Assembly: GCF_051251695.1 (NCBI RefSeq)
Contig: NZ_JBPOEU010000016.1
Location: 19,765 to 83,764, forward strand
Direction of reading: 5' to 3'
From: Maritalea sp051251695
GTDB taxonomy: Bacteria > Pseudomonadota > Alphaproteobacteria > Rhizobiales > Devosiaceae
DNA: 64,000 nt
Part shown: piece after piece, positions 7,354 through 15,327 of the stretch
Position numbering within the stretch: the first letter of the stretch is position 1
How the letters are laid out: every line of letters starts with the position of its first letter
The notes under the pieces: generated by a model
Told to the model about the DNA's origin: nothing
Seen by the model: the letters and a program-made list of their open reading frames with translations, nothing else
The model's database searches: none
Program-made: the position numbers and the translations under genes

Positions 7354-8946
7354 ATGCCTAGAGTACTTGTATCTGACAAGCTGAGCGAAACAGCTGTACA
7401 AATTTTCCGCGATAATGGTGTTGAAGTTGATTTTTTGCCTGACGTGGGCAAAGACAAAGAAAAATTGCTTGAGATCATCGGGCAATATGATGGTTTGGCC
7501 ATCCGTTCCGCGACCAAAGTTACGGAAAAAATTATCGCCGCTGCAACCAACCTTAAGGTTATCGGTCGCGCGGGGATTGGCGTTGACAATGTGGACATTC
7601 CAAAAGCGACGGCTAAGGGCATTATTGTGATGAATACGCCGTTTGGCAATTCCATCACCACTGCCGAGCACGCGATTTCCTTGATGTTGTCGATTGCGCG
7701 TCAAATTCCGACAGCCGACGCGTCAACCCGAGCCAGCAAGTGGGAAAAATCCCGCTTCATGGGCGTTGAAGTGACAGCCAAAACATTGGGCATTATCGGT
7801 TGCGGTAATATTGGTGCCATTGTTGCTGATCGTGCTCAAGGCCTAAAAATGAAAGTGATCGCTTTTGATCCTTTCCTCACCCCGGAACGGGCGTTGGATT
7901 TGGGCGTTGAAAAGGTAGAGCTGGACGAATTGTTGGGTCGGGCTGATTTCATCTCCCTTCACACACCACTTACCGACAGCACCCGCGGCATTATTGGCGC
8001 TGAAGCGATCACGAAAATGAAAGATGGCGTGCGGATTGTGAACTGCGCGCGCGGCGGCTTGATTGATGAAGTGGCATTAAAAGCTGGGCTTGATAGCGGC
8101 AAGGTCGCCGGCGCAGCATTGGACGTGTTCGAAGTTGAACCGGCCAAAGAAAACCCGATTTTTGAGGCTCCAAATATCATTTGTACCCCTCATCTTGGTG
8201 CGTCCACAACTGAGGCGCAGGAAAATGTTGCGCTGCAAGTTGCGGAACAAATGAGCGCGTATTTGATGCATGGGGCGATTTCCAACGCCTTGAACTTCCC
8301 TTCAATTTCCGCCGAAGAAGCGCCTAAATTGATGCCATTTGTTAAATTGGCAGAAAGCCTGGGTAGCTTTGCCGGTCAGTTGACCGAAACGGGCATAACA
8401 GGTGTTCGGATTGAATTTGAAGGCGCAGTTGCTGACCTGAATACAAAGCCGATGGTTTCAGCGCTTATCACAGGCATTTTGAAGCCTTTGCTGGGCGATG
8501 TGAACATGGTTTCAGCGCCAGTTTTGGCGAAAGAACGTGGCATGAATATTGAAACGGTCAACCGTGAACAGCAGGGCGTTTATGAGAACTATATCCGCCT
8601 TACCATCATTACTGAGCGCCAAGAGCGATCTGTGGCGGGTACTGTTTTTGCTGATGGCAAGCCACGCCTAATTCAAGTGAAGGGCGTGAACATGGAAGCC
8701 GAAGTGACCCCTTCAATGCTTTACATCACCAACGAAGATAAACCTGGTTTTGTTGGCCGGTTGGGCATGTTGCTGGGTGACGAGGGCGTCAATATCGCGA
8801 ACTTCAATCTTGGTCGTGTTGAAGAGGGTGGCGATGCAATCGCGCTGATCAACATTGATGGCAAGCTTGATGAAGGCCAGTTGGAACGCATTTGCGCTCT
8901 TGAAGGTGTTCAACAAGCCAAGCCGATCTATTTCGCTGATATGTAA
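7354..8946 (+). CDS. serA: D-3-phosphoglycerate dehydrogenase SerA (long form)
   Basis: A 530-residue enzyme that oxidises 3-phosphoglycerate to phosphohydroxypyruvate with NAD, the first committed step to serine. The substrate domain starts at MPRVLVSDKLS. The Rossmann domain has GIIGCGNIGAIVADRA, and the catalytic residues are in CARGGLIDE, the downstream Glu, and the TPHLGAST histidine. After residue 320 come the intervening (ASB) domain and a C-terminal ACT domain (TNEDKPGFVGRLG, then NIANFNLGR). The length is that of the long bacterial form, usually feedback regulated by serine through ACT. ATG 7354 has GGAGG six bases before it; the open frame upstream of it is not family sequence. Confidence 0.97.
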   Translation: MPRVLVSDKLSETAVQIFRDNGVEVDFLPDVGKDKEKLLEIIGQYDGLAIRSATKVTEKIIAAATNLKVIGRAGIGVDNVDIPKATAKGIIVMNTPFGNSITTAEHAISLMLSIARQIPTADASTRASKWEKSRFMGVEVTAKTLGIIGCGNIGAIVADRAQGLKMKVIAFDPFLTPERALDLGVEKVELDELLGRADFISLHTPLTDSTRGIIGAEAITKMKDGVRIVNCARGGLIDEVALKAGLDSGKVAGAALDVFEVEPAKENPIFEAPNIICTPHLGASTTEAQENVALQVAEQMSAYLMHGAISNALNFPSISAEEAPKLMPFVKLAESLGSFAGQLTETGITGVRIEFEGAVADLNTKPMVSALITGILKPLLGDVNMVSAPVLAKERGMNIETVNREQQGVYENYIRLTIITERQERSVAGTVFADGKPRLIQVKGVNMEAEVTPSMLYITNEDKPGFVGRLGMLLGDEGVNIANFNLGRVEEGGDAIALINIDGKLDEGQLERICALEGVQQAKPIYFADM

Positions 8947-8955
8947 TCAACGCAG

Positions 8956-8974
8956 CAGGCTGCAGCCTGTTTTT
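8956..8974 (+). terminator. Weak first hairpin after serA
   Basis: CAGGC TGCA GCCTG followed by TTTT, nine bases after the serA stop. The stem is only five pairs; the stronger terminator is at 8981. Confidence 0.4.
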
Positions 8975-8980
8975 GAGAAG

Positions 8981-9013
8981 GGGTCGATCCAGTTTGGGTC
9001 GGCCCTTTTTTTC
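8981..9013 (+). terminator. Main intrinsic terminator of serC-serA
   Basis: GGGTCGA pairs with TCGGCCC (seven pairs, one G-T) around an 11-base loop, followed by an unbroken run of seven T. Confidence 0.75.
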
Positions 9014-9033
9014 GCTCACGGGGGCGTATCGAA

Positions 9034-9127
9034 TTTGCTATGACGCGCTAAAGCCGCGCTATAGCAAAGTCGGCCCCTGCGCGGGCGCGGCCAAAAAGTT
9101 GGCCGGGTTCCTTGGCAACAAGTTGCC
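9034..9127. ncRNA. Tandem hairpin array in the serA downstream gap, unidentified
   Basis: The 325-base gap 8947-9271 carries three strong hairpins after the serA terminator. They are TTTGCTAT...ATAGCAAA (9034-9068, with an inner GCGC/GCGC), GGCCAA/TTGGCC (9089-9104) and GGCAAC/GTTGCC (9114-9127). None is followed by a T-run. Short frames exist on both strands but none has family character. It could be a structured small RNA or a repeat-like element; I do not recognise it. Confidence 0.4.
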
Positions 9128-9271
9128 TCGTCCATTGTTTTTCCATGCATATGTGCGTGTGCGACAGCTAAAAGATGTGCTGTGCCGTTTCGCCTTGACG
9201 ATGAAGGATTGTGGTGCTCAATTATAAACAAATGAAATCGATTACATTTACCTAACTGTTTGGATTACTCC

Positions 9272-9712
9272 ATGAATGATAAAGCAAACTCAATTCCGTT
9301 TTCGCTCGCGGGGATAGATCACATCGTCTTCTTGGTGGACGACTTGGAAAAAGCGATGCGCTTCTATTTGGATGTGTTGGGTTGCCAGCCTGGATATTCA
9401 TATCCCGAATTGGGCATGGAGCAGGTTTGGGCGGGTATTTCGCTGATCGTATTGTGGGATTACACCCATGAAGGAGGAAGTGAAGCTAGGCCACCGGTGC
9501 TTGGTGGGCAAAATGTGGATCATGTCTGTTTGGCGGCTGGCCCATTTGATCATAACGAATTGCGTTCACACCTTAAGCAACATGGCGTTGAGATTGAGCG
9601 CGAAGCGTTTCACGGTGGTGCACGAGGCGTCGGAAATTCGTTTTATTTCTGTGACCCGTTTGGCAACAAGATTGAGTTGAAAGGCCCGCCGCCGCATCCA
9701 GACGAGAATTAG
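9272..9712 (+). CDS. VOC-family (glyoxalase/bleomycin-resistance fold) protein
   Basis: A 146-residue protein with the VOC opening GIDHIVFLVDDLEKAMRFYLDVLG and the closing FYFCDPFGNKIELKGPP, which supply the metal-ligand positions (His near 16 and Glu near the end). These proteins are metal-dependent isomerases, dioxygenases or resistance proteins; the reaction here is unknown. ATG 9272 is preferred over an in-frame TTG at 9260. No strong ribosome site is seen for either. It converges with slyX. Confidence 0.85.
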   Translation: MNDKANSIPFSLAGIDHIVFLVDDLEKAMRFYLDVLGCQPGYSYPELGMEQVWAGISLIVLWDYTHEGGSEARPPVLGGQNVDHVCLAAGPFDHNELRSHLKQHGVEIEREAFHGGARGVGNSFYFCDPFGNKIELKGPPPHPDEN

Positions 9713-9737
9713 GACTTTTGGGCGTGCGTCGGCCTTC

Positions 9738-9953
9738 TCAATAATGTGGGGGGCGTTCGTCCGCTTCACCAGCACCGCCAGCTTCGACCTGTTCCAACTC
9801 GGCATGTAGCTTTGATATTTCACGTTGCAGCTTTTCGAACTGCGTCCATTGCTCGGTGATCGCCTTGTTCAAATCCTCAATGGTTTGATCTTGGTGAGCG
9901 ATGTGTGCTTCAAGCGCTTCGAGGCGAGAGGTCAAGGATTTTGTATCAGTCAT
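9738..9953 (-). CDS. slyX: SlyX-family small coiled-coil protein
   Basis: A 71-residue protein, start at MTDTKSLTSRLEALE. It has heptads LEALEAHIAHQDQTIEDLN and LQREISKLHAELE and ends in ERPPHY, as SlyX proteins do (PPHY tail). Function is unknown in all species. The ATG lies inside the end of the upstream transporter gene (eight-base overlap), so the two are translationally coupled. An open frame extends upstream but is the shadow of the transporter. Confidence 0.88.
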   Translation of the reverse strand: MTDTKSLTSRLEALEAHIAHQDQTIEDLNKAITEQWTQFEKLQREISKLHAELEQVEAGGAGEADERPPHY

Positions 9954-10914
9954 TCTGCTTCGTCTTTTTGTTCGTGCGGGCGGCAAATTCAGCCATCGTA
10001 ATGCCGGCAATGATAAACAGCGCTGCGACCATGTGATAGGGGTGCAATTTTTCTGATAGAATTAATACAGACAAGATCGCACCAAATAGGGGTAGGGCGT
10101 TGATAAACAAGCTGGCGCGGTTTGCACCGATCAATTCAACGCCGCGTGCATAAAAGAGTTGCGAGATGATCGATGGGAACAACCCTGTGTAAAGAACGAT
10201 AAGCCAGCCAGTGTTGGTGACGTTTGTAAAGTTGAATAACATTGTGGGCAGCCCGCCGGTTACCAACTCGTATGTTAGCGCGGAAAGGGTCGCGAACATA
10301 AAAGTGGTGGCAAGAAAACTCATCCAGTGAATGTTTGGGCGATAACGCAGTAAAACAGAATATGCCGCGTAAATGACACATGCGATTAGGATCAGACCAT
10401 CACCGGTATTAACGTCCAGCGTGATTAGCCGAAGGGGCTGGCCAGCGGTTGCGACAAAAATCACCCCGAAAATGGTGGATGTTACGCCCAAAATTTGTAA
10501 CCACGTTGTTCGAACACCGTAAAAAGCGAAATTTGCGAGCATCACCATCATGGGAATTGATGCTTGTTCGATGGCGCCGTTCACAGCGGTGGTGTACTGC
10601 GCGCCAAGATAGAGAAATAGGTTAAACCCAGCGAATCCAACACCACCCGCAAACGCTAAAAACGGTATATTGGCGCGGATTTTTGGCCAATCGGTTTTAA
10701 AGTGTGGCAGGGCAAAAGGCAGAATGACCAGAAATCCGAGCAAAAATCGGCCAGCAACTAGGTTGGTCGGTGCAATTTCGCCAACCGCCATTTTGCCAGC
10801 GACCATATTTCCGCCCCAAAACAAGGCTGTAAGCACTAAAAGCAGGTAAGGCCGACTAAATAGTTGATGGACGAGATTTTTCGTACCATTTGGGGTCGAT
10901 TGTGGTTTTGTCAT
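9946..10914 (-). CDS. DMT-superfamily transporter (EamA domains)
   Basis: A 322-residue inner-membrane protein with ten hydrophobic helices in two EamA repeats. The first starts at YLLVLTALFWGGNMVAGK; the second starts near LILIACVIYAAYSVLLRY and contains SQLFYARGVELIGANRA. It ends in a basic tail (RTNKKTKQND). Substrate is unknown. Its last codons overlap slyX. A divergent promoter region to purA (10915-11079) precedes it. Confidence 0.88.
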   Translation of the reverse strand: MTKPQSTPNGTKNLVHQLFSRPYLLLVLTALFWGGNMVAGKMAVGEIAPTNLVAGRFLLGFLVILPFALPHFKTDWPKIRANIPFLAFAGGVGFAGFNLFLYLGAQYTTAVNGAIEQASIPMMVMLANFAFYGVRTTWLQILGVTSTIFGVIFVATAGQPLRLITLDVNTGDGLILIACVIYAAYSVLLRYRPNIHWMSFLATTFMFATLSALTYELVTGGLPTMLFNFTNVTNTGWLIVLYTGLFPSIISQLFYARGVELIGANRASLFINALPLFGAILSVLILSEKLHPYHMVAALFIIAGITMAEFAARTNKKTKQND

Positions 10915-11079
10915 GGGATCACTTTTGCTATACCAGCGACGCTTAACAGGTTTTGGCGTCGCCCGGAATACCCAACAATGGGGCGATGGTGTCAGTTTTG
11001 AGCAATTTGTCGGGGCGCGATTGGATCAACTTGGTCTATTCGTAAAGCGAATTGCTCGATCTCAAGGAGAACAAATTAA

Positions 11080-12372
11080 ATGGCGAATGTGGTTGTTGTC
11101 GGCTCCCAGTGGGGAGACGAGGGTAAAGGCAAGATTGTGGATTGGTTGAGCGAACGTGCGGATGTCGTTGTTCGGTTCCAAGGCGGGCACAATGCCGGAC
11201 ACACATTGGTTATTGATGGCGTCACTTACAAAACAGCCCTTTTGCCATCTGGCGTTGTGCGGCCGGGCAAGTTTTCGGTCATTGGCAATGGGGTGGTTGT
11301 TGACCCGCATCATTTTGTTGAAGAATTGGCACTTCTGCGCGGCCAAGGGGTGGCAATTTCACCTGAAAATTTGATGATTGCGGACAATGCATGTTTGATC
11401 CTGTCGCTACACCGCGAGTTGGATAGTTTTCGTGAGAGCTCCAACACGGGCCTAAAAATCGGCACAACCAAGCGCGGTATGGGCCCAGCTTATGAAGATA
11501 AAGTTGGTCGTCGCGCTATTCGGGTTTGCGATTTGGCGGACCCAGAAAGCCTGATGCCTAAAATTGAGCGCAATTTGCGTCATCATAATGCGTTGCGCCG
11601 TGGGCTTGGCATTGATGAAGTTCAACCACAAACCATTTTTGATGAGTTGATGGCTGTCGCTGATGAGGTTTTGCCGTTCGCCGGACGTGTTTGGGAAAAA
11701 CTGAACAATATGCGTCGCGATGGAAAACGTATTTTGTTTGAAGGCGCGCAGGGCGCGTTGCTGGATATTGAACATGGCACTTATCCGTTTGTGACATCGT
11801 CCAACACAATTGGCGGGCAAGCGGCAAACGGTTCGGGCTTGGGCCCAGGTGCGCTCGACTATGTTTTGGGCATCACCAAAGCGTACACAACGCGTGTTGG
11901 AGAGGGGCCGTTCCCGACCGAGCAGTTGAATGATATTGGCGAATATTTGGGCAAAACGGGCCATGAGTGGGGCGTGAACACCGGGCGCAAACGGCGCTGC
12001 GGCTGGTTTGACGCGGTGTTGGTGAAGCAAACGGCGCTGGTTTCGGGCCTAAATGGCATTGCCTTAACAAAACTAGACGTGCTTGATGGCATGGAAGAAA
12101 TTAAGGTTTGCGTGGCATATGAACTTGATGGGGAGCGGATTGAATATCTGCCGTCCACCATGAAGGGGCAAGCGAACGTGAAGCCTGTATATGAAACGCT
12201 TCCGGGCTGGAGTGGCACCACTGCTGGCGCGCGCAGTTGGGCGGATTTGCCGGCTGAAGCGGTTAAATATGTACGACGAATTGAAGAATTAATTGGGACA
12301 CCAGTTGCAGTTCTATCCACATCTCCGGAAAGATTGGACAGCATTTTGGTAACAGACCCTTTCCAAGACTAA
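11080..12372 (+). CDS. purA: Adenylosuccinate synthetase PurA
   Basis: A 430-residue enzyme joining IMP and aspartate with GTP hydrolysis to make adenylosuccinate, first step from IMP to AMP. Signature elements are SQWGDEGKGKIVD (Asp13 base), GGHNAGHT (His41), GTTKRGMGPAYEDK, FEGAQGALLDIEHGTYPFVTSSN, and TGRKRRCGWFDAVL. Length is standard. CAAGGAGAACAAATTAA provides the ribosome site for ATG 11080. Confidence 0.98.
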   Translation: MANVVVVGSQWGDEGKGKIVDWLSERADVVVRFQGGHNAGHTLVIDGVTYKTALLPSGVVRPGKFSVIGNGVVVDPHHFVEELALLRGQGVAISPENLMIADNACLILSLHRELDSFRESSNTGLKIGTTKRGMGPAYEDKVGRRAIRVCDLADPESLMPKIERNLRHHNALRRGLGIDEVQPQTIFDELMAVADEVLPFAGRVWEKLNNMRRDGKRILFEGAQGALLDIEHGTYPFVTSSNTIGGQAANGSGLGPGALDYVLGITKAYTTRVGEGPFPTEQLNDIGEYLGKTGHEWGVNTGRKRRCGWFDAVLVKQTALVSGLNGIALTKLDVLDGMEEIKVCVAYELDGERIEYLPSTMKGQANVKPVYETLPGWSGTTAGARSWADLPAEAVKYVRRIEELIGTPVAVLSTSPERLDSILVTDPFQD

Positions 12373-12417
12373 GTTTTTTTCGTTACATAGGTAACGGGGA
12401 GTGAGTTTGAGTAGCTA

Positions 12418-14709
12418 ATGGCTGACTATCGAGAGCTTTTGCGTCGGGCGGTTGACGCCCTACCAGAAAATAATGGCATGTCTCGGCGTGCTGTGTATGA
12501 GAAGGCGCGTGAAGCGCTGGTCACGCAATTGCGGGCGATTGAGCCGCCGCTTCCGGCGCGCGAAATCACCCAGCATCGGCTTGCCTTGGAAGATTGTATT
12601 CGCCAAGTGGAGCAAGAAGCGACCGAATCGCTTTTAAGAGGCCTGAAGGAAGAAACTGAGATTGTTGAAGCGCCGGTTGCTGTTGCGCCGACGCCGGAAA
12701 AACATGCTGAAGCTCCAGAACCAACTGTATCAGCTGTTGCCGAGCCTAGTGTTGAGGCCATTACAGAGCCTGAAACCTCAAATGAGGCTGAGCCTGAGAC
12801 GAGCGTTGAAGAACGACCTTCAGTCGAAGAAGAAGTAACGCCTGAAATTATAGAAATGCCAGCGCCTGAACCTTTGGATGAAGCAGACAGTGACGAGCCA
12901 GAGCCGGAAAAAGCGGCAGAGGTTGATCAGCCTGAGGTTGATGAAAAATCGTCTGAAGAGGCCGATAAACCGGAGCCTGTTGTTCCACTGGAAACCAAGT
13001 CATTTGAACCAAATGCTATTCCGGATATCCCGATTGAGGCTAATTCTGTTGAGTTGGTTGAAGATAAAACTGAGCCAGAGACGACAGAACAGGCTGTTTT
13101 AGGCCCCTCTGAGCCAGAGAACAAAGTCGTTCAGCCGATCGTTGAAAATAATCCATCTTTTACAAAAGAAGATGAGGCAGCTGCAAAAACTGCCGTAGAG
13201 CCTAAGATTGATGTGCCATCAGTGATGACGAGGGCATCCGAGCCGAAGCGCAGCTCGGTCGACGATGTGATCGCTGCCGCTCAGGCCGCATCATTGCCAA
13301 GAGAAGTCGAGTCGCCCAAGGTTGAATTGGCGAATAATTCTGCGCCCAATGAGCCTGCAAAAATTGAGAATTCAAACGTTAAACCGGCGCTTTCTAGTGT
13401 GCGCGAAGTTGACGTGGACGAAGCTGCACAGCAGCCGGTGATCAATGTTGACGGCGATGAGCCGCAAGCCGCGATTGACCGCGCGATCAAAGCGTTGGAT
13501 ATGGAAGCGGAAGGTAAAGACGTTAGCGATTTGGTTCCGCCTTCGCCCGATGGACCTCTTAAGGACGATGCTTCGTCTTTAGCGTCTGCAACACAAAAAT
13601 CTGATACTGCAGCATCCAAGTCCAAGTCGCGGTTTAAATCCAAGGCAAGCGATGTTGATGCGCAGGTGGTTGAGGATGAAACCACAGGCGGCAACGGGCT
13701 AACGGTATTTTTGCTGTTGGTTGTTGTTTTACTCGCTGGTGCGGGTGGTGGTGCTTTTTGGGCCTGGAAGGAAGGGTTCGTTGATTTGAACCCGTTGATG
13801 GCTCAATTGGGATTGAACAGTCAGGAAACGACTGAACAGCCAACTGTCACAACACCTACCGAAACGGCAACGCCGTCAGCAGAAACAGTACCAAACGCGG
13901 TGAATGTGCGTAACATTACGCCGACATCGACCAACACATCCGATGTTGTGGAAAATACCCCTGTTGCCACAACGGACGAGCGGCTAACGACGGCGCCAGA
14001 GCCCGTGGTTGAGCCAGTGCCCGAAGTTGCGGACACAACGCAAACCGATGTGACGCCGACGCCAGAAGACAGCGCTCCAGCGACGCCGGACGAACGCTTG
14101 CCTGCCGAAGACACCGAAACAACTGATGTAGCGCAACCCACTTTGAATGTGGAAGATACGGCTGTTGCGCCAGTTGCATTGGGCAGCAGGTCTATGCTGA
14201 TCGAAGAACAGGTTACAGGTTCTGGTGGGGCAGTGCCCTTTACGGGGTCGACCCTTTGGTCACGCGATGTGGATGAGCTTGGCGCACCAGTGATCAAAGC
14301 ATCTGTTTCGGTTCCTGCACGTAATCTGTCGGTTGATGTTCTTATTCGCAAAAACAGCGATGCTGCACTGCCAGCCAGTCATTTGGTTGAAGTGAACTTT
14401 ACGGTGACCGATAGTTTCCTTGGCGGCGGCATTGCCAGCTTGCCCGGTATATTGTTGAAAAACCAAGAGTTGGCGCAAGGCACACCGCTTGTTGGCGCAT
14501 CAGCGCGGATTTTTGACAATTCGTTCTTGTTCGCCCTGAGTGCAGCCGATGCAGATTTGGCGAAAAATCTGGGCTTGTTGTCAGATCGCGGATGGATGGA
14601 TTTCCCAGTGGTTTATTCAACTGGGCGCAAAGCTATCGTGACCCTTGAAAAAGGTGCTGATGGGGATGCCATTTTTGAGGCTGTATTGGCCGCCTGGGCT
14701 GCTCAATAG
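12418..14709 (+). CDS. Large single-pass membrane protein with long acidic Pro/Glu-rich region
   Basis: A 763-residue protein. Residues 1-75 form a conserved helical head (YRELLRRAVDALPENNGMSRRAVYEKAREAL), a domain I know only from uncharacterised Rhizobiales proteins. Residues 80-420 are low-complexity acidic Glu/Pro/Val repeats (EPE, SVEE). A transmembrane helix is near residues 428-450 (GLTVFLLLVVVLLAGAGGGAFWAW). A second Thr/Pro/Ala-rich stretch follows to about 580, and residues 585-763 are a folded C-terminal domain (ALGSRSMLIEEQVTGSGG ... AIVTLEKGADGDAIFEAVLAAW). Topology suggests a cytoplasmic head and periplasmic C-domain. Function is unknown. It follows purA by 45 bases and may be cotranscribed; it abuts thiQ tail to tail with no gap. 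Confidence 0.82.
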   Translation: MADYRELLRRAVDALPENNGMSRRAVYEKAREALVTQLRAIEPPLPAREITQHRLALEDCIRQVEQEATESLLRGLKEETEIVEAPVAVAPTPEKHAEAPEPTVSAVAEPSVEAITEPETSNEAEPETSVEERPSVEEEVTPEIIEMPAPEPLDEADSDEPEPEKAAEVDQPEVDEKSSEEADKPEPVVPLETKSFEPNAIPDIPIEANSVELVEDKTEPETTEQAVLGPSEPENKVVQPIVENNPSFTKEDEAAAKTAVEPKIDVPSVMTRASEPKRSSVDDVIAAAQAASLPREVESPKVELANNSAPNEPAKIENSNVKPALSSVREVDVDEAAQQPVINVDGDEPQAAIDRAIKALDMEAEGKDVSDLVPPSPDGPLKDDASSLASATQKSDTAASKSKSRFKSKASDVDAQVVEDETTGGNGLTVFLLLVVVLLAGAGGGAFWAWKEGFVDLNPLMAQLGLNSQETTEQPTVTTPTETATPSAETVPNAVNVRNITPTSTNTSDVVENTPVATTDERLTTAPEPVVEPVPEVADTTQTDVTPTPEDSAPATPDERLPAEDTETTDVAQPTLNVEDTAVAPVALGSRSMLIEEQVTGSGGAVPFTGSTLWSRDVDELGAPVIKASVSVPARNLSVDVLIRKNSDAALPASHLVEVNFTVTDSFLGGGIASLPGILLKNQELAQGTPLVGASARIFDNSFLFALSAADADLAKNLGLLSDRGWMDFPVVYSTGRKAIVTLEKGADGDAIFEAVLAAWAAQ

Positions 14710-15327
14710 TTAACCAACGGCGTTTAATTCATCGTCTCTGAGCAGAAGAACTTTGTCGGCAAGCATGTCAAAATCGGCTTTGTGGTGGCTGACCAAGATC
14801 GTGTGCCATTGATGTTGCTGCACGAGTTTTTTGACCAAGTGGCGCATTTGGTTTGCCGTTTTGTCGTCGAGTGCAGAAAATGGCTCATCCAACAACAGAA
14901 TCGGCTGGTTTCTCGCTAAAGTGCGGGCCAAGGCGACGCGCTGCTGTTGCCCACCAGATAGGGATGCGCATTTTTGCTTTGTGAATTCGGCCAAGCCAAC
15001 ATCGTGTAATTTTTGTCCAACATCGACCCGCTCTTTTGTGCCGAGTTGCACATTCTGCTCAGCAGTTAAGTGGGCAAACACATTGTCTTTTTGGAACAAA
15101 ATCGACACGGGTCGATCTTCGGGCTGAAGGTTTGATATCGTCTTTTCGTCAAGGTCAATTGCGCCGCTAGACTGCGTTTGAAAGCCTGCAAGCAGATCAA
15201 GCAAGGTTGATTTCCCCGATCCGCTTTCACCCGAAATTCCAATCACTTCACCCGGTTCAACATTGAAATTGAACTTATATTGGGGGTCTTTGGTGTACGA
15301 AAATTCTAGATTATCGATGGTCAGCAT
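14710..15327 (-). CDS. thiQ: Thiamine ABC transporter ATP-binding protein ThiQ
   Basis: A 205-residue ABC ATPase. It has Walker A GESGSGKST, Q-loop FQKDNVF, signature LSGGQQQRVALAR, Walker B ILLLDEPFSALD and the switch His in VSHHKAD. It is short, as ThiQ proteins are, and is encoded last in thiB-thiP-thiQ, overlapping thiP by 17 bases. It powers uptake of thiamine, TMP or TPP. Regulation comes from the TPP riboswitch at 18071-18157. Confidence 0.95.
   Translation of the reverse strand: MLTIDNLEFSYTKDPQYKFNFNVEPGEVIGISGESGSGKSTLLDLLAGFQTQSSGAIDLDEKTISNLQPEDRPVSILFQKDNVFAHLTAEQNVQLGTKERVDVGQKLHDVGLAEFTKQKCASLSGGQQQRVALARTLARNQPILLLDEPFSALDDKTANQMRHLVKKLVQQHQWHTILVSHHKADFDMLADKVLLLRDDELNAVG

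Noticed and set aside
9016..9231. Short frames on both strands in the gap after serA
   Set aside because: They lack ribosome sites and family character; the hairpin array explains the structure better.
13821..14351. Minus-strand 176-residue Ser/Thr/Val-rich frame
   Set aside because: Shadow of the low-complexity Pro/Thr/Glu region of the plus-strand membrane protein.
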